DNA from: Pseudobutyrivibrio sp.
GTDB taxonomy: Bacteria; Bacillota; Clostridia; Lachnospirales; Lachnospiraceae
Length of the DNA: 64,000 nt
Direction of reading: 5' to 3'
NCBI RefSeq assembly: GCF_015057185.1
Contig: NZ_SVEV01000001.1
Location: 239,829-303,828, forward strand
Positions within the stretch are counted from its first letter, which is position 1. Each line of letters starts with the position of its first letter. Under the pieces are notes generated by a model. The model made no database searches. It saw nothing but the letters and a program-made list of their open reading frames with translations, and was not told the origin of the DNA. This document shows, piece by piece, positions 63,031 to 64,000 of this stretch. The position numbers and the translations under genes were made by a program.

Positions 63031-63152
63031 TTAAAGAGCACAAAATAGGAATTGTGCTCTTTAATCTTGCTTCGCAAGACATGATTTTCATCGCTTCACT
63101 CAGAAAATCCTGCCATATACGAATTGAATAATTCTGATGAATTATTCAATTC
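63031..63152 (-). other. Four-hairpin island between dnaK and dnaJ
   Basis: From the dnaK stop: a 13-base perfect hairpin (63121-63133, 63140-63152) that begins on the last base of the stop codon; GATTTTC/GAAAATC (63083-63089, 63103-63109); TCTTGC/GCAAGA (63065-63070, 63074-63079) with a GAA triloop on the minus strand; and a 13-base perfect hairpin TTAAAGAGCACAA/TTGTGCTCTTTAA (63031-63043, 63052-63064). No U-run. They could lower dnaJ relative to dnaK or stabilise the dnaK message. Confidence 0.7.
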
Positions 63153-64000
63153 TATACTTCTTTAAAATCAGCATCTACGACGTCATCATTTGCTGGGCCT
63201 GACTGAGCTCCTGCTCCAGCGCCTGCACCTGTAAACTGGCTCATATCTGGACCTGCTCCTGCTGCGCCCTGTGCTGCCTGTGTCTGCTCATACATCTTTG
63301 CAAATACCTTCTGAGCTGACTCTGTAAGCTTCTCCTGAGCTGCCTTAAGCTCACCAATCTGAGAATCACTCATCTCCTCTGGAGTAGCGTACTGATCAAG
63401 TAACTTCTGTGCAGACTCAATATCAGCCTCAACTGCTGTCTTATCAGCTGCATCAATCTTGTCACCTACTTCATCAAGAGCCTTCTTTGTCTGGAATACA
63501 AAGCTCTCAAGATCATTTCTTGTATCAACAGCCTCTTTACGCTTCTTATCCTGTGCCTCATACTCAGCTGCTTCCTTAACTGCCTTATCGATATCCTCAT
63601 CAGACATGTTAGAACCAGCAGTAATTGTAATGTGCTGCTCCTTGCCTGTACCTAAATCCTTAGCAGATACGTTAACAATACCGTTTGCATCAATATCAAA
63701 TGTAACCTCAATCTGTGGTACACCTCTCATTGCTGGTGGGATACCATCAAGTCTGAACTGTCCAAGTGATTTGTTATCCTTAGCGAACTGTCTCTCACCC
63801 TGTACAACATTGATATCAACTGCTGTCTGGTTATCAGCTGCTGTAGAGAAAATCTGGCTCTTCTTTGTAGGAATAGTTGTGTTTCTCTCGATAAGTCTTG
63901 TAGCAATACCACCCATTGTCTCAATTGAAAGTGAAAGTGGTGTTACATCAAGAAGAAGGATATCGCCTGCACCAGCATCGCCAGCGAGCTTACCACCCTG
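63152..64000 (-). CDS. dnaK: Chaperone protein DnaK, C-terminal part (runs off right edge)
   Basis: About 282 C-terminal residues are present. The frame enters from the right edge ([18 protein letters not shown], the DnaK linker and start of the substrate-binding domain), continues through [16 protein letters not shown] and [17 protein letters not shown], and ends with the disordered Gly/Ala-rich tail and the acidic VVDADFKEV (EEVD-like bacterial end). Works with DnaJ. The gene is intact as far as seen. Confidence 0.97.
   Translation of the reverse strand, partial: QGGKLAGDAGAGDILLLDVTPLSLSIETMGGIATRLIERNTTIPTKKSQIFSTAADNQTAVDINVVQGERQFAKDNKSLGQFRLDGIPPAMRGVPQIEVTFDIDANGIVNVSAKDLGTGKEQHITITAGSNMSDEDIDKAVKEAAEYEAQDKKRKEAVDTRNDLESFVFQTKKALDEVGDKIDAADKTAVEADIESAQKLLDQYATPEEMSDSQIGELKAAQEKLTESAQKVFAKMYEQTQAAQGAAGAGPDMSQFTGAGAGAGAQSGPANDDVVDADFKEV

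Noticed and set aside
63017..63152. CIRCE heat-shock operator between dnaK and dnaJ
   Set aside because: CIRCE has arms TTAGCACTC and GAGTGCTAA; the stems here are different.

Overview
The window looks like a chromosomal segment of a motile, low-GC, anaerobic Firmicute. The gene content and order suggest Clostridia, most likely Lachnospiraceae and Butyrivibrio/Pseudobutyrivibrio-like. This is inferred from PolC, CodY, a FliY-type CheC/SpoA rotor protein, a FlhG-PilZ-CheB arrangement, DUF1292, DUF5662 and a DUF4956/VTC pair. No rRNA or tRNA gene, phage, insertion sequence or CRISPR array was seen. Nearly everything is on the minus strand; only the DUF1292 gene and the GGDEF gene are on the plus strand.

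In the direction of transcription (right to left): the right edge holds the 3' end of dnaK, then dnaJ. Next are a divergent GGDEF diguanylate cyclase gene and a VTC/DUF4956/DUF4353 surface module. Then come gltX, a UvrD-type helicase gene that overlaps a convergent DUF1292 gene, a GH13 protein that appears to have lost its catalytic residues, a DUF5662 gene, trpS, comM, dprA, topA and codY (44.5-60.5 kb).

From 44.2 kb to 10.5 kb runs one very long, tightly packed motility/chemotaxis operon: flgB-flgC-fliE-fliF-fliG-fliH-fliI-fliJ-ylxF-like-fliK-flgD-TIGR02530-flgE | motA-motB-fliL-fliM-fliY-cheY-fliO-fliP-fliQ-fliR-flhB-flhA-flhF-flhG-PilZ-cheB-cheA-cheW-cheC-cheD-orf-sigD-orf-swrB-like-mltG-like. 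It encodes the basal body, hook, export gate, stator, rotor, signalling core and the late sigma factor, but not flagellin, cheR or receptors. The usual flbD gene between flgE and motA is not visible. That position is the only gene-free stretch above 300 bp and holds a hairpin island and a motA promoter.

After the flagellar block come rpsB-tsf (own promoter and structured leader), a strong terminator, a polysaccharide deacetylase, a bactofilin, and pyrH-frr-uppS-cdsA-dxr-rseP-ispG-polC. The order dprA-topA-codY-[fla/che]-sigD-swrB-rpsB-tsf-pyrH-frr-uppS-cdsA-dxr-rseP-polC matches the Bacillus subtilis arrangement.

Main unusual signals: (1) hairpins without U-tracts placed at or within a few bases of stop codons inside operons (fliE, fliL, dnaK, gltX, tsf), several with GAA/TTT/AAA triloops and some growing into multi-hairpin islands; (2) a GH13 protein with a conserved frame but lost catalytic residues; (3) a GGDEF gene whose best promoter predicts a leaderless mRNA; (4) a terminator hairpin encoded inside the helicase gene; (5) stacked promoters and inverted repeats before flgB; (6) altered GTPase motif in FlhF. 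All calls are from reading the sequence; no database search was run.
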